Of a DNA stretch of 64,000 bases, positions 9,039 to 19,150 are shown one piece after another. The position numbers were made by a program, and so were the translations under genes. Each line of letters opens with the position of its first letter. The stretch's first letter is position 1. The notes under the pieces are model-generated. The model saw only the letters and a list, made by a program, of their open reading frames with translations, did not search any database and was not told the DNA's origin. The stretch is taken from positions 32,672 through 96,671 of the forward strand of contig CAMPYS010000004.1 of assembly GCA_946998295.1 (NCBI GenBank). The letters run 5' to 3'. Source of the stretch: an uncultured Prevotella sp. GTDB taxonomy: Bacteria; Bacteroidota; Bacteroidia; Bacteroidales; Bacteroidaceae.

Positions 9039-9377
9039 TCATTCTGGCACATATATAACCTGTCCATTATCTAATTCGTATGCGATACCTATCTTTTTTC
9101 CCTTGGTACCATCAGTATTACTTTTATCGTTTGAAGGAGTATAACGCTCTATCTTTTTACCTTTTTTAGTTATAATCTCCATATTTTTTTTACCAGGGTT
9201 TTTTACCATTGTAAAATCCTGACTACTAAACATCTCTGGCATCTTGTATCGCGTAACCAATGCTACCATAAGAGCCACAGCAAAGACCATAGACACATCA
9301 AAAAGATTGCCCACCACACTCATTGGATTAAAATCTTCATCGTTTGAAGATGATGCATAACGGCTACGTTTTCTCAT
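9039..9377 (-). CDS. hmuV: HmuV-like small membrane protein (DUF2149)
   Basis: The 112-residue protein has one membrane segment near residues 22-45 and a C-terminal periplasmic-type domain ending ELDNGQVIYVPE. DUF2149-type proteins are paired with a MotA/TolQ/ExbB protein in hmu operons and are thought to be the ExbD/TolR-like partner of a TonB energising complex; that role is inferred from topology and position. It overlaps hmuU by 4 bases (ATGA), which indicates translational coupling, and is the last gene of the operon. Confidence 0.8.
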   Translation of the reverse strand: MRKRSRYASSSNDEDFNPMSVVGNLFDVSMVFAVALMVALVTRYKMPEMFSSQDFTMVKNPGKKNMEIITKKGKKIERYTPSNDKSNTDGTKGKKIGIAYELDNGQVIYVPE

Positions 9378-9976
9378 AATCTCTCCTTATTTTCTATGAT
9401 TAAATCTGCCAAGAATTCTAATTGTGTACGCTGCTGCATAAACCAACGCCGCTTAACCTGCATTGTTATCATGCCTACACCTGCTGAGAATAATCCTACG
9501 ACGGTTGTAGCAAAAGCTACTTGCATATTGTATGCCATAGAGGCGATATCGCCTGTTGACAATCCTACAAGAGCAGGTCCCATAGGAATAAGTGTTCCCA
9601 TAAGTCCTAACTGTGGTCCTAATTTTGCCAATAAAGTAGGTGTGCCAATCTCCTTATTATAGTCTATTTCAAATTGGGAGAGCAATCGTTCAATGTGTTG
9701 TTCACTCCTTTTTGCATCTAATATGCGATGTGCATACACCAAAAGAGGCAATGTACTTTTTGTAGGCAACTGCTCTTTGAGGTTGGGCAATCCATCGACA
9801 GTAAGAGTGTCGAAATGATTTTTAATGATACGTACCGTATGTCGCATGCCAAGATACTGCCCGAAGAATGTCCCTAATAAGAGTAATGAGCGAATAAAGA
9901 GCAACAATAAAATTACGATGACAGGAATTAAAAGTCCTGTAGTAATCCAAAAAAGAAAATCTGAAATATAAGTCAT
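9374..9976 (-). CDS. hmuU: HmuU-like MotA/TolQ/ExbB proton channel protein
   Basis: The 200-residue inner-membrane protein carries a MotA/TolQ/ExbB domain. It has an N-terminal membrane helix (~7-30), a cytoplasmic segment, and two C-terminal helices with the family pattern LGPQLGLMGTLIPMGPALVGL and MAYNMQVAFATTVVGLFSAGVGM. ExbB-like proteins use the proton gradient to power TonB-dependent uptake. The position directly before hmuV fits an ExbB/ExbD-like pair serving the HmuR receptor. Confidence 0.88.
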   Translation of the reverse strand: MTYISDFLFWITTGLLIPVIVILLLLFIRSLLLLGTFFGQYLGMRHTVRIIKNHFDTLTVDGLPNLKEQLPTKSTLPLLVYAHRILDAKRSEQHIERLLSQFEIDYNKEIGTPTLLAKLGPQLGLMGTLIPMGPALVGLSTGDIASMAYNMQVAFATTVVGLFSAGVGMITMQVKRRWFMQQRTQLEFLADLIIENKERL

Positions 9977-10037
9977 ATCTGTTTTTATTTAGTTTTCAAT
10001 AAATATATTTTTACAACACATTATTTGTCAATAAGAT

Positions 10038-10721
10038 CTATTTTATTTTTATGTAATGTATTAATGCCCCTAAGAAAATGCCCAATGCAAGCAACAGAGC
10101 CACTCCAGCTGTCGCAAGCCAATTAATGGGCGAATTGCTATTTTGTGGTGTCGATACTCGAACTGTAGCCACAACAGCAATCATTGCCACGATTAAATTT
10201 GAGAGGAAAAGCATTTCTAAGCGTACATCTCTATCACCTAAAACCTTTCGTAACAGAAAAGTGAGCAATGGTATGGATATGACAAATACTGCTGCCAAAA
10301 CATATGCTATGAGCGAGAACGAGAGTCCTGGTAAACCAAAGATGCACTCAACTAATATAGCAAAAACAACAGGAAAGATTGCAAAGCCTGGCCACCATTG
10401 TAATATAGCATAATATATTTTTTGACGTAATGTAGTAGCTTGTGGCATTTTTGCCTTTTCTTGCGCTGCAATCATACAAAAAAGCAATTGGACAATAATA
10501 TCTATTGATAGTATAACAGCCATATTTTGCATGAGCGGTGCAGAAGCGAACCATTCGGCTATGTGTGTACGCGATTGGTTAATAGCAATTTGCCATGTAC
10601 TTATTGTAAACACTGCTATGAGTATGGTGTATACAGCAATTCCTTTCCAAGTTCCAAAGGTTTGCTTCAATAGAAAATTGAAGCAAACCAATAACATAAG
10701 AATAGCTATAACAGTAACCAT
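10038..10721 (-). CDS. hmuT: HmuT-like polytopic inner-membrane protein
   Basis: The 227-residue protein is almost entirely hydrophobic, with about six membrane helices (near residues 2-18, 28-46, 66-84, 108-130, 135-156 and 172-190, with a seventh around 203-223). It has no recognised catalytic motif. It occupies the place of hmuT in the Porphyromonas gingivalis hmuYRSTUV operon, between the chelatase-like hmuS and the ExbB-like hmuU. Its function is not known; a membrane partner for heme or iron handling is the best guess from context. Confidence 0.7.
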   Translation of the reverse strand: MVTVIAILMLLVCFNFLLKQTFGTWKGIAVYTILIAVFTISTWQIAINQSRTHIAEWFASAPLMQNMAVILSIDIIVQLLFCMIAAQEKAKMPQATTLRQKIYYAILQWWPGFAIFPVVFAILVECIFGLPGLSFSLIAYVLAAVFVISIPLLTFLLRKVLGDRDVRLEMLFLSNLIVAMIAVVATVRVSTPQNSNSPINWLATAGVALLLALGIFLGALIHYIKIK

Positions 10722-10879
10722 TATATCAATTTTATTGTTTTATATTATTTCTTTTTTTGTTGATTCTTGAAAATTATCTATGTTAGATTTTGAACTTATT
10801 TTTGCGGTAAAAATGTATTCTCATATAATCTAAGTGACCCATAAGATGTGGTATTTTTTAGAAACAGCCTTTCTTTATT

Positions 10880-13800
10880 TTATCGCATTTTACGATTACG
10901 GCGCACAATTAGTGTAACAGTAATTATAGCAATAAGTACGACAATGATAATAACAGTACCGTTTACAGTATTAGAGTTAGAATCCTGATTGTCAGACAGA
11001 GTTTCCTTTTTCATGGTCATACCCTGTTTGCTATTAGTCGCTTTTTCTCTTATCTGATTAATGTTTCGGAGATATTGTTGTTGTTGAACAGCATTATCCG
11101 TTCCCTCTTTTGCAATAAACTGACGAAGTTTATTATTGTTACATACAAACCCTGAACATGAGGGCTTAAAGTGGTTCACTAAATCTACATGCCTTGAAGC
11201 TAAGGTTTTTATTTGATTGTGCGTTGGTTTCCACATTCCTTTGCGCGCGCCTTCCAGCATCACGGCCGTTATCTCTTCAAGAGCTGCAGGATTTTTTTGT
11301 TCAAAATACTTCTGTATTCCTAACCTATATTCGTCTTTTATGTAAACTTGATAAATTTTATTCCAAAATTGTTGGTCAATCACGTTTGTACGCATCACAT
11401 TCCAACCAAAAGTATTTTGTATAGTTTTTGCAAACTCGTCAGCTCCCTCTTTTCCACTCTTGATATGTTCTTTGATGTAAGCAGGATTGAAGATAGTAGT
11501 TCGGCTTTCTATACCCACCGCCTCTTTCAAATCTTGTATTCGCATATTGTAATGATTGCGCATATCACTAATGTAAGCATCGGGTTCTTTACCTGTAGCC
11601 TTGGTTACAGCTATATTGAGCCCGCCCATAAACTCATAGACATGGTCTAAACTTAATGCTCCCCATAAGTTACTTTGTCGTGGTTGGATGATAACATCTG
11701 TACGAGTAAGAGCAGCTTCGAAAGCATATTGTTTAAAATCCTCCCAATCTTTGTCATTACCATAGAAAGCTCCCATATTATTTAGATATGTGTCTGCTAT
11801 CTCTGAACGATTTTCCCATTGGTCGCTACTCATTACCATCGACTGTATATTGGTACCATAACTGCCATTTACTCCACCAAACACTCGTCGTGTAGCCATG
11901 TTTCGTGCATCTTTTGGCGAAATACCTTTCTCTGTCAGCACTCGCTCTGTTTCCTTTACTCCTTCGCTTACCATGTTTTCATACTTATCATCATGAGCAG
12001 CGGCAGCCATTTCGACAGCCCTGTTGATTAAGAATAAACGTGATGCAGCTAAGTCTCGTAGCTGTCCAGAGGTCTGTACAACTACATCTATGCGTGGACG
12101 TCCTAACTTTTCTGACGGAATTAGTTTGATATCTGATATACGTCCAAAGAAATCGCGTACTGGTTCTACTCCCAACAGATATAAGATTTGAGCAATAGAA
12201 GCTCCTTGTGTTTCTATAAATTCACTACTCCAAAGCGTAAAGCTCACTTTTCTTGGAATGCTGTCATGATGATGTTGTCGATACAGGGCAATGGTGTTTT
12301 CTGCCAGTTGTTTACCTTGTTCCCATGCAGATTCGCTGGGCGTTGTTTCAGCATTAATGCTATACATGTTACGTCCTGTTGGTAATGTATTAGGATTAGT
12401 CACAGGATCGCCACCTGGTGAAGGTGATGTGTACCCACCATTCATTGCATTAAGAATGCTTTTTAATTCCATTGCTGGACTTTTTATCAGCAATTTACGG
12501 TATTTATCTACATTCATAATTGTTCGTTCGGCTTCTATAATAGCAAAAGCGAAATCCTTTTCATGAGAAGCGAACGAAGGTTTTTGCATTTTTATGTTAC
12601 CCATTCCCATACCTTTTGGCATACTTTTGCTCATTTTCATGTTGCTCATCCCCTGTGGCATATTTCCTTTCATAGCACTCATTTTCTTTTTCATACCTTT
12701 AGCCATAGGTGACATTTTTTTCATGCTTTGCATCATAGCCATCATATTAGTAGGAGCATTAAGCGCTGCACAAATATGATGAGCTTTTTGCAATTCGGCA
12801 GGAGTGATACCTAATATTTGGCATACCATTTGGGGATTGCCAAGAGAAGGATTTGCAAGAAGTTTATCAACTAATTTTTGAGCAGGATAAAGGTAATGTT
12901 TTACGAACAAAGAACGTTGTTTCATAATGACATCAGATGCTTTTCCTTTTTGCTTATCTACAGCTAATTGAGCATATGCAATCGGATCGGCACACATAGC
13001 CATAACCGTAGAGTGCAGGCTTTGGGTATCATAAGGTACTCCCATTGTGTACAAACGACCACCAATCTTTTCAGTTGTTAATTCTTCTATAAAGTTGTCT
13101 ATTTGTTGCATCTGTTCTTCATTGTACGGACGTTTAAGGTTTGCATCTAATTGCAAGTCGCGATTAATGCCCATTTTCACAACCAACGCTTTCACTTGCA
13201 AGGCTGTTTCCGTTATACCAGGAAGTTTTTTTGCCACTTTAGTATGATACATATCCATTTTATCCAATAATGCCTTGTACATAGTGTGCACGTCATTTTT
13301 CATATAAGGCTGTGTAAGATAGGTTTGCAAGCAAGCATACGAACGACGTTTGGCGATAACTCCTTCACCAACATTGCCTACTGTATATATATATATATGA
13401 GGAATTGAACCCACTAATCTGTCGGGCCAATCTTCATTACTTAAGGCAATTTGTTTTTTAGGTGTAAACTCCATACTGCCATGTGTGCCAAAATGTACCA
13501 ACACGTCGGCTTTAAAGGCATGTTGCATCCACAAATAAGATGCAATGAAAGCATGAGATGGAGGTGCATCTGTTCCGTGTACAATCTTGAACGAGTTACC
13601 CTCTGTGCTAACAGCAAGTTGAGGCATGAGTACAATATTGCCTAATTGTATGCGTGGTATAGCCAATTCTCCTTTGTCTGTCGCTAAGTAATTACCAGGG
13701 AATTCTCCATTCTTCTTTACTACTTCCTTATATTTCTCACCAACAATAGACGCCTTTATCCATTTATTATATTCCTCTTTATTTACCAGTGCAGGATGTC

Positions 13801-15100
13801 CTGTGTGAATAAAATGAGCTATGGCACCTTTGGCATATGTACCCAAAACTGCTCCTTGTTGTTGAATGAGTTTTTCAAGTCCCTCTGCAGATGACGGCAG
13901 GCCTTGTACATTATACCCTTGTTGCTTCATGGTAGTGAGCAAATTGAACAATGAAGAGCAAACATCCATACCACTTGCGGTTAGGGCATTTTGTCCAGGC
14001 CCTTTGTAATAATAAATGGCAACACGTTTTTTGCTGTTTGGCGTATTTTTCAAGCGAATATAATTGTTTACCGTTTGTACAAAAGTTTTCAATCTATCGG
14101 GTATTGCATCTACATAATCAAGACCGTCTTTTCCCTTATAATGAGCAAAAAGAGCAAACGGACGGATAGCTCCATCTATTTCTGGCATGGTTACGCTTTG
14201 CGATAAAAATCCCCCCATCATTCCCTGTTTGTCATTGCGCCAATCACTCTCAGACTGGTTTACATTTAGCGGAGCGAACAAAGGGATATTCTTTTGCTGT
14301 AAGAAGGCTACCAAATTATCACCAACTCGTCCATGTGCCATATTGATAACAGCACGCAGAGGAATGCTATCAGCATGTCCCTCTTCTATAAATTCTCGAA
14401 TGTCATTAACAGGATAAACATTATTTCCAGTTTGTTCCAATTGTGCAATCAATGAGGTTGGTTCTCCCATAGGCCCCATTACCACTATTGCTGGTGCACC
14501 TTTGTGCCACAATCCTTGTTTTTTTAGGTAAGCATTATATTCTTTTACAGAGTTAAACTGCAAATCATCAGCAGCCTTATCCTCTGTTTTGGGACGATGA
14601 TGCAATAACCCAAGTATATGTTCTACCACTGGTTGTGGTGTTGGTGCCTTAAAGATTTTAGCGTCAATATATTTGCGTACATACAAGGCAAGATTACAAT
14701 AATTTTGTCGTCCACCGTTCCCCAAGTACAGCCGCAAGGTATCAGCACTTACCTTGTCAATGGTTGTAAAATCGTTTTCGGGAGTTGTAATCATTGTACT
14801 TAGCATGGGTAACCCTTTTTGTGCAGCCTTTGTGATGAACTTGCGCTGTTCACCTGTAAGTTTCAATCCCATGGCTTGTACAAACACCATATCGTATTTG
14901 TTGAGTTTGTCAAGATTTTCTACACTTAAATTTTCTATCTTAATCATTCCATTTTCGTTGGCGCGACTAATTTGAGCAAGTTCAATAGCTTGATAATTAA
15001 CAAATGCAATACGAGTACATGAGAACCAATGATTCCATCCCCATATCGCTAAAATAATGACTATTATAGTAATAGCGGTAATGATAATTTTCTTTTTCAT
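10880..15100 (-). CDS. hmuS: HmuS-like CobN-type chelatase with a Met-rich insertion
   Basis: The 1406-residue protein is related to CobN and the magnesium chelatase H subunit. Landmarks are VHFGTHGSMEFTPKKQ, SLYTMGVPYDT-type segments, GGDPVTNPNTLPTGRNMYS and RVFGGVNGSYGTNIQ. Unlike cytoplasmic CobN it has an N-terminal membrane anchor (~5-23) and a C-terminal helix near the end, so the body is probably periplasmic. HmuS homologues in Bacteroidota have been proposed to remove or insert metal in porphyrins, including anaerobic release of iron from heme. An insertion at about residues 783-837 has 18 Met in 55 residues. The gap to hmuR is 15 bases, so they are cotranscribed. Confidence 0.9.
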   Translation of the reverse strand: MKKKIIITAITIIVIILAIWGWNHWFSCTRIAFVNYQAIELAQISRANENGMIKIENLSVENLDKLNKYDMVFVQAMGLKLTGEQRKFITKAAQKGLPMLSTMITTPENDFTTIDKVSADTLRLYLGNGGRQNYCNLALYVRKYIDAKIFKAPTPQPVVEHILGLLHHRPKTEDKAADDLQFNSVKEYNAYLKKQGLWHKGAPAIVVMGPMGEPTSLIAQLEQTGNNVYPVNDIREFIEEGHADSIPLRAVINMAHGRVGDNLVAFLQQKNIPLFAPLNVNQSESDWRNDKQGMMGGFLSQSVTMPEIDGAIRPFALFAHYKGKDGLDYVDAIPDRLKTFVQTVNNYIRLKNTPNSKKRVAIYYYKGPGQNALTASGMDVCSSLFNLLTTMKQQGYNVQGLPSSAEGLEKLIQQQGAVLGTYAKGAIAHFIHTGHPALVNKEEYNKWIKASIVGEKYKEVVKKNGEFPGNYLATDKGELAIPRIQLGNIVLMPQLAVSTEGNSFKIVHGTDAPPSHAFIASYLWMQHAFKADVLVHFGTHGSMEFTPKKQIALSNEDWPDRLVGSIPHIYIYTVGNVGEGVIAKRRSYACLQTYLTQPYMKNDVHTMYKALLDKMDMYHTKVAKKLPGITETALQVKALVVKMGINRDLQLDANLKRPYNEEQMQQIDNFIEELTTEKIGGRLYTMGVPYDTQSLHSTVMAMCADPIAYAQLAVDKQKGKASDVIMKQRSLFVKHYLYPAQKLVDKLLANPSLGNPQMVCQILGITPAELQKAHHICAALNAPTNMMAMMQSMKKMSPMAKGMKKKMSAMKGNMPQGMSNMKMSKSMPKGMGMGNIKMQKPSFASHEKDFAFAIIEAERTIMNVDKYRKLLIKSPAMELKSILNAMNGGYTSPSPGGDPVTNPNTLPTGRNMYSINAETTPSESAWEQGKQLAENTIALYRQHHHDSIPRKVSFTLWSSEFIETQGASIAQILYLLGVEPVRDFFGRISDIKLIPSEKLGRPRIDVVVQTSGQLRDLAASRLFLINRAVEMAAAAHDDKYENMVSEGVKETERVLTEKGISPKDARNMATRRVFGGVNGSYGTNIQSMVMSSDQWENRSEIADTYLNNMGAFYGNDKDWEDFKQYAFEAALTRTDVIIQPRQSNLWGALSLDHVYEFMGGLNIAVTKATGKEPDAYISDMRNHYNMRIQDLKEAVGIESRTTIFNPAYIKEHIKSGKEGADEFAKTIQNTFGWNVMRTNVIDQQFWNKIYQVYIKDEYRLGIQKYFEQKNPAALEEITAVMLEGARKGMWKPTHNQIKTLASRHVDLVNHFKPSCSGFVCNNNKLRQFIAKEGTDNAVQQQQYLRNINQIREKATNSKQGMTMKKETLSDNQDSNSNTVNGTVIIIVVLIAIITVTLIVRRNRKMR

Positions 15101-15115
15101 AATGTTATAATATGA

Positions 15116-17353
15116 TTATAGCTTTAGCATATCTGCAATATTAATTGAAAGTGTCGCAACGTAAGTACGACCATTTTGTGGATATTGTAATCCTGAGTCT
15201 ACGGCTTTATCCTTATAGTTCAGTAAATTATCAATCATGATACCAATTGTAATGCCATGAGGTAATTGTGAACGAAAGTTGAGCGAACAGATAGTGCGCG
15301 CGTCAAAAGATTCTCGTGTAAAGCTTTCAATATCTTTACCTGTCTGCTCATCTTTATTACTTTTGTAAGTGTAGGTAGAGAGAGCCGATACCCAGTTAGT
15401 GTAGAGAGAGAATGTTTCTATTGTCTTTCCCCATTTCTTCGAATATATGGCACTTAGTTTGGCACTATGTGGACGCAACCATGATAGGTTATATCCATTT
15501 TTCTTATTATAATCGGTAATATACGTATATGCTCCAGCAAGTTGTAATCCCCAGACAAACTTATAATTGGCTGTTGCTTCCACTCCAAATGTCCTAACAT
15601 TGCCAGAATTTTCCCACCTCATATCCATGTTTTTTTCAGGATGTACATATGCATAAGTTATCTTGTTGAGATAATTATTATAGTAGGAAGATAGAGAAAG
15701 GTTTAACCCATTCTTATCATATTCGACAGATGCAGACAATTGGCTTCCCACTTCTGGTTTCAAGTTAGGATTTCCAGACATTTGTATAAGTCCACCCATC
15801 GTCCACTCTTGATACAATTCTTTTAGGTTGGGCGCACGATATCCTTGCGAATAGCCAGCACGAGCAGTAATAAATGTAAAAGGTCGATACATGACAGATA
15901 GTTTGGGCGTAAAATGCAACTTATATTTTGTAACCTTATCTCCACGTACACCTGCCACTATGTTAAGTTGCTGTAACGGTTTCCAATCTTCTTGAAAACA
16001 GAAAGAAAATTGCTTTGTGTGCATTTGTGTAGTGTCTGGCAGAAAGTAATGTTTCAAGTCTTCGCGAACATAGTCAACACCTGCACTTATGGTATGTTTT
16101 TTAAACGTACCCGAATAATACAGCCTTCCAGTTGTGTTGATGTTGCGATACACATGTTCTATCATGTCTACCTTGTCAAACACGTTAGTTTTTTGATAGT
16201 CGTCACGTATTATGGAAAGTTCTATATTTTGATTGTTGGTAGGTATGTAAAATAGTTTTCCGCTCAAGGTCAAATCTGTATAAACCTGATGTAATTTTTT
16301 GTATTCATTGCTTGGACGCCTATTGTTATAGTACGAACCTCGAAAATCGGCACGTAGCTGGTCGTTGAATACATATGACAATTTTTGAGAGACATCCAAT
16401 ATGCGGTATCCATGAATGGTAGATTGGTATGCAGGCAACGTATCACGCTTAACTATTCCGTTTGATAAAAGTGTCTCACGCACTTTACCAATACTGTCAG
16501 CAATTGTATATGATTCGCGTTTGCGATACCCAAACGAAGTGAGTGTTGAAAAATTTTTACGATTGACACCTGCCGAAACAGAGTACATCTCGCCGTTTCG
16601 TCCTGCATAGCGACTGGAAACACGAGCGGTAACGGGGCGGATACCTTTGCGTGTAATGATATTGATAACACCCCCAATGGCTCTGCTATCGTATAATGTA
16701 GCGGCTGCACCGCGTACTATTTCTATCCGTTCTATGTCGTTTACGTTGAACCTGCTGTAATCTATGTTGTTAGCACCACCTTCACCACTAATTCTTTCAC
16801 CATCGATCAAAAAGAGTACTGCCTTTCCACCTAAGCCTTGGTAAGTAATTTCAGTAGCTTGTGACATATCATTGTACGAGAATTGTAATCCTGGTAATGC
16901 CGTTTGCAGCAGTGTAGTAAGGTCTATGGCATTTATCATTTCTATTTCGTGTCTTGAAATAACTCGTGTCAGCACAGGCATATCTTTTAATGGACGGTCA
17001 CTACGGGTACCTGTTACGACCACTTCGTTCAGATTAGTTTGCGAGGGGCACAGCGATATGATGACGTGTTGTTCAGGGCGTGCAATGATATGTTTGGGCT
17101 GGAAGCCTACGTACGAAGCTGTAATGTCATAATTACGATTTTCGTTTACAGTAATTTCAAACATACCCTTGCTGTTGGTTCCTTGCTTGATGGTAGTGCC
17201 AGAAACCACAATGAGTGCTCCTGGTAGCGGACTATTGCATTCATCAGTTACTATTCCACGAATGGTATAGCGAGAGGTTGCAATGTCGGCTTTGGTGGAG
17301 GTTGTGATAAATTGGGTTATTATAAATAAGTAGAGCGAGAATATTTTATTCAT
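15116..17353 (-). CDS. hmuR: HmuR-like TonB-dependent heme/hemoglobin receptor
   Basis: The 745-residue outer-membrane receptor begins with a signal peptide (~1-22) and a CarboxypepD-reg-like beta-sandwich (~28-105). A plug domain follows with EVVVTGTRSDRPLKDMP and IERIEIVRGAAATLYDSRAIGG, then a 22-strand type barrel ending near the C-terminus. YRAP and NPNL, the paired motifs of heme receptors, occur around residues 504-530. It would carry heme, perhaps handed over by HmuY, across the outer membrane using TonB energy. It lies 223 bases after hmuY with a terminator-like hairpin in between, and 15 bases before hmuS. Confidence 0.93.
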   Translation of the reverse strand: MNKIFSLYLFIITQFITTSTKADIATSRYTIRGIVTDECNSPLPGALIVVSGTTIKQGTNSKGMFEITVNENRNYDITASYVGFQPKHIIARPEQHVIISLCPSQTNLNEVVVTGTRSDRPLKDMPVLTRVISRHEIEMINAIDLTTLLQTALPGLQFSYNDMSQATEITYQGLGGKAVLFLIDGERISGEGGANNIDYSRFNVNDIERIEIVRGAAATLYDSRAIGGVINIITRKGIRPVTARVSSRYAGRNGEMYSVSAGVNRKNFSTLTSFGYRKRESYTIADSIGKVRETLLSNGIVKRDTLPAYQSTIHGYRILDVSQKLSYVFNDQLRADFRGSYYNNRRPSNEYKKLHQVYTDLTLSGKLFYIPTNNQNIELSIIRDDYQKTNVFDKVDMIEHVYRNINTTGRLYYSGTFKKHTISAGVDYVREDLKHYFLPDTTQMHTKQFSFCFQEDWKPLQQLNIVAGVRGDKVTKYKLHFTPKLSVMYRPFTFITARAGYSQGYRAPNLKELYQEWTMGGLIQMSGNPNLKPEVGSQLSASVEYDKNGLNLSLSSYYNNYLNKITYAYVHPEKNMDMRWENSGNVRTFGVEATANYKFVWGLQLAGAYTYITDYNKKNGYNLSWLRPHSAKLSAIYSKKWGKTIETFSLYTNWVSALSTYTYKSNKDEQTGKDIESFTRESFDARTICSLNFRSQLPHGITIGIMIDNLLNYKDKAVDSGLQYPQNGRTYVATLSINIADMLKL

Positions 17354-17516
17354 GAAAATGACGAAAAAATAGATAAGAGTTCCCGACCTTTGATAGTTTG
17401 TTTATTTCTTATCTTATTATTGTATATATTGAGTGGTATTACAGCGAAAGATTTATAGGTAATAACGCTTTTCAGAGGAGGAGCATTTAGTCTATAGAGT
17501 TTGTTTCCTTGACAAA

Positions 17517-17564
17517 AGCAAAAAGCCACCTTTCATTCCCTTATTAGCGCAATGAAAGGGGGCT
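17517..17564 (-). terminator. Terminator-like hairpin between hmuY and hmuR
   Basis: On the minus strand the 14-bp stem (arms 17551-17564 and 17524-17537, one mismatch) is followed by TTTTT (17523-17519). It starts 13 bases after the hmuY stop codon and lies about 160 bases before hmuR. If partly effective it would yield much more hmuY mRNA than downstream hmuRSTUV mRNA. Confidence 0.75.
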
Positions 17565-17576
17565 CTTCACAAGAGT

Positions 17577-18296
17577 TTATTTCTTTTGAACAAACTTATA
17601 GTCGAATGACACTTGTTTCTTTTTACCTGTTGCATCAGTAATGTCTGTAAATTTGATGGCTGCAAAACTTCCATCCTTGAATTTTACAATAAAGATGCGC
17701 CCTTTATTTGCCATTTCATATTGACCCATTGTAACACGACGCATATATTGATGCAGTTTTGGATTAGAAAATCCCTTACTGTATCCCATTGTTGGAGGCA
17801 TCTGCATCATACCTGCCATATCTACCAAAATCCATACTTGCTTGTCTTTTGTCCATGTTCCACCTTTGGGAAGTTTAGTGATTTGGTCAATAGAGGTAGT
17901 ATCTTTACCTGCAATCATTACCTCTCCGCCATTGGTCATAGGGTCATACAAGTGGAAAGCTATGTGCCACTTCTTTGGTTCATTATTTGCACGCTCGGGT
18001 ATCTCTTTAGTAATCTGTTGTATTTCGCCTGTTTCTCTGTTCATCATGCCATACACCCATTTACGATAATCCGTTTTGGTTTCAGTCTTGCCACTTTCCA
18101 AATCAATATAAACCCACTTGTCGTAGTTGGTCATTTGTTTTTCTTGCAACAAAATATCGGCATGTTTACGGATCACATTTTGTTCTTCTTTTTGCTTCTT
18201 TCCGGATAAATCCTCTGATTTATCACACGAAGTCCATGTAAAGATCATGGCTGTAAGGCCCAAGAATAGGGCGGTAGTCATTTTTTTCTTTTTCAT
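17577..18296 (-). CDS. hmuY: HmuY-family heme-binding lipoprotein
   Basis: The 239-residue lipoprotein has a signal peptide ending WTSC (Cys24) and the HmuY fold. Key segments are NYDKWVYIDLESGKTE, KKWHIAFHLYDPMTNGG and the C-terminal KFTDITDATGKKKQVSFDY. HmuY proteins are surface or released hemophores that take heme from host hemoproteins and pass it to HmuR. In P. gingivalis two His ligate heme, whereas Prevotella and Tannerella homologues use Met. Here the stretch MAGMMQMPPTMGYSKGFSNP offers several Met, so Met ligation is plausible but not shown. It is the first gene of the operon, with its own strong promoter. Confidence 0.9.
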   Translation of the reverse strand: MKKKKMTTALFLGLTAMIFTWTSCDKSEDLSGKKQKEEQNVIRKHADILLQEKQMTNYDKWVYIDLESGKTETKTDYRKWVYGMMNRETGEIQQITKEIPERANNEPKKWHIAFHLYDPMTNGGEVMIAGKDTTSIDQITKLPKGGTWTKDKQVWILVDMAGMMQMPPTMGYSKGFSNPKLHQYMRRVTMGQYEMANKGRIFIVKFKDGSFAAIKFTDITDATGKKKQVSFDYKFVQKK

Positions 18297-18340
18297 TTTA
18301 ATAATTGTTTAAATAATAATGAGTGTTATAAATTTGGTTG

Positions 18341-18377
18341 CAAAAGTACGAATATGAAAAAAAATGCAAAATACCTA
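18341..18377 (-). promoter_or_regulatory. hmuY promoter with TAGGTATT element
   Basis: On the minus strand TACTTTTG (18341-18348) is the -7 box and TTTG (18367-18370) the -33 box, spaced 18. TAGGTATT (18370-18377) touches the -33 box. The spacing of 21 bases from TAGGTATT to TACTTTTG, and the following CAAC, are the same at the divergent promoter at 19151-19187. Confidence 0.75.
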
Positions 18378-19150
18378 TTTTTATGTATTTTTTCTTCTGC
18401 AGATAAAATGAGTTATTAGAGAAGTAATAAGTTATAGGTAGACGAGAAATGTCAAACCCTATATAGGTAAAAAACTACTTATACGGAAAAATAAATTGTA
18501 TAAAAAGTAGAAAAAAAGACTTTTAAAACATAAGAAAATATACATTTTATCCTAAGAAATAACTATAAAACTCAATTTTAAAATCTTTAAAATTGAAAAA
18601 ATGATAGGCAAATATGATGAGCATTTGAAAATATAGACTAAGAATAGTGAAAATTTAAGAAAAAACAATGGTATGACATAACTATTAATATGGCTTATTG
18701 CTGTTATTTGTTACTATTGACTGACTTTAAGGTAATAAGATGGTGTCGATAATAGATAAAAGTACTTATTTTTGAGATTCTCAATACAATTAATGAGATA
18801 AAAAAGACGTAAAATATGTAACGAATTGACTTACATTACAATGCTAAATTTGCTCATATTTGTCGTATTTGAAATCAAAATTAAGTTTACTGACGAATAA
18901 GTCTAAGGTGAGACGTCTGTTGTAAATATATTATACTTATCCTTATAGAACAATAATTGCTAATAATATATATATATTCGTATATTTCTTATCCTACTTA
19001 TATTACCAAGCTGACAGCCTAAAAGACACCGATTGATAATTTTACAAATATAAAGTTTTGATTAACTAATATACAGAAAAACAGCTTAATATCTTAGTCA
19101 ACTTATGTTTTTACCTACAATTAGGTATGTCTGAAAAACATCACAATTAA
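18378..19150. promoter_or_regulatory. Divergent regulatory region between hmuY and the secreted-protein genes, with TAGGTA repeats
   Basis: This AT-rich stretch has no gene. It contains four TAGGTA half-sites in the plus orientation, counting the one just beyond its right edge: 18435, 18464, 19122 and 19151. They form two pairs, each with 29-base spacing. At 19112-19127 two half-sites form the inverted repeat TACCTA-N4-TAGGTA. These could be sites for a response regulator controlling both promoters; none is proven. Confidence 0.4.

Noticed and set aside
13047..13247. Several 60-100 residue plus-strand ORFs inside hmuS, hmuR and hmuY
   Set aside because: They are antisense shadows of well-supported genes and have no promoters or family motifs.
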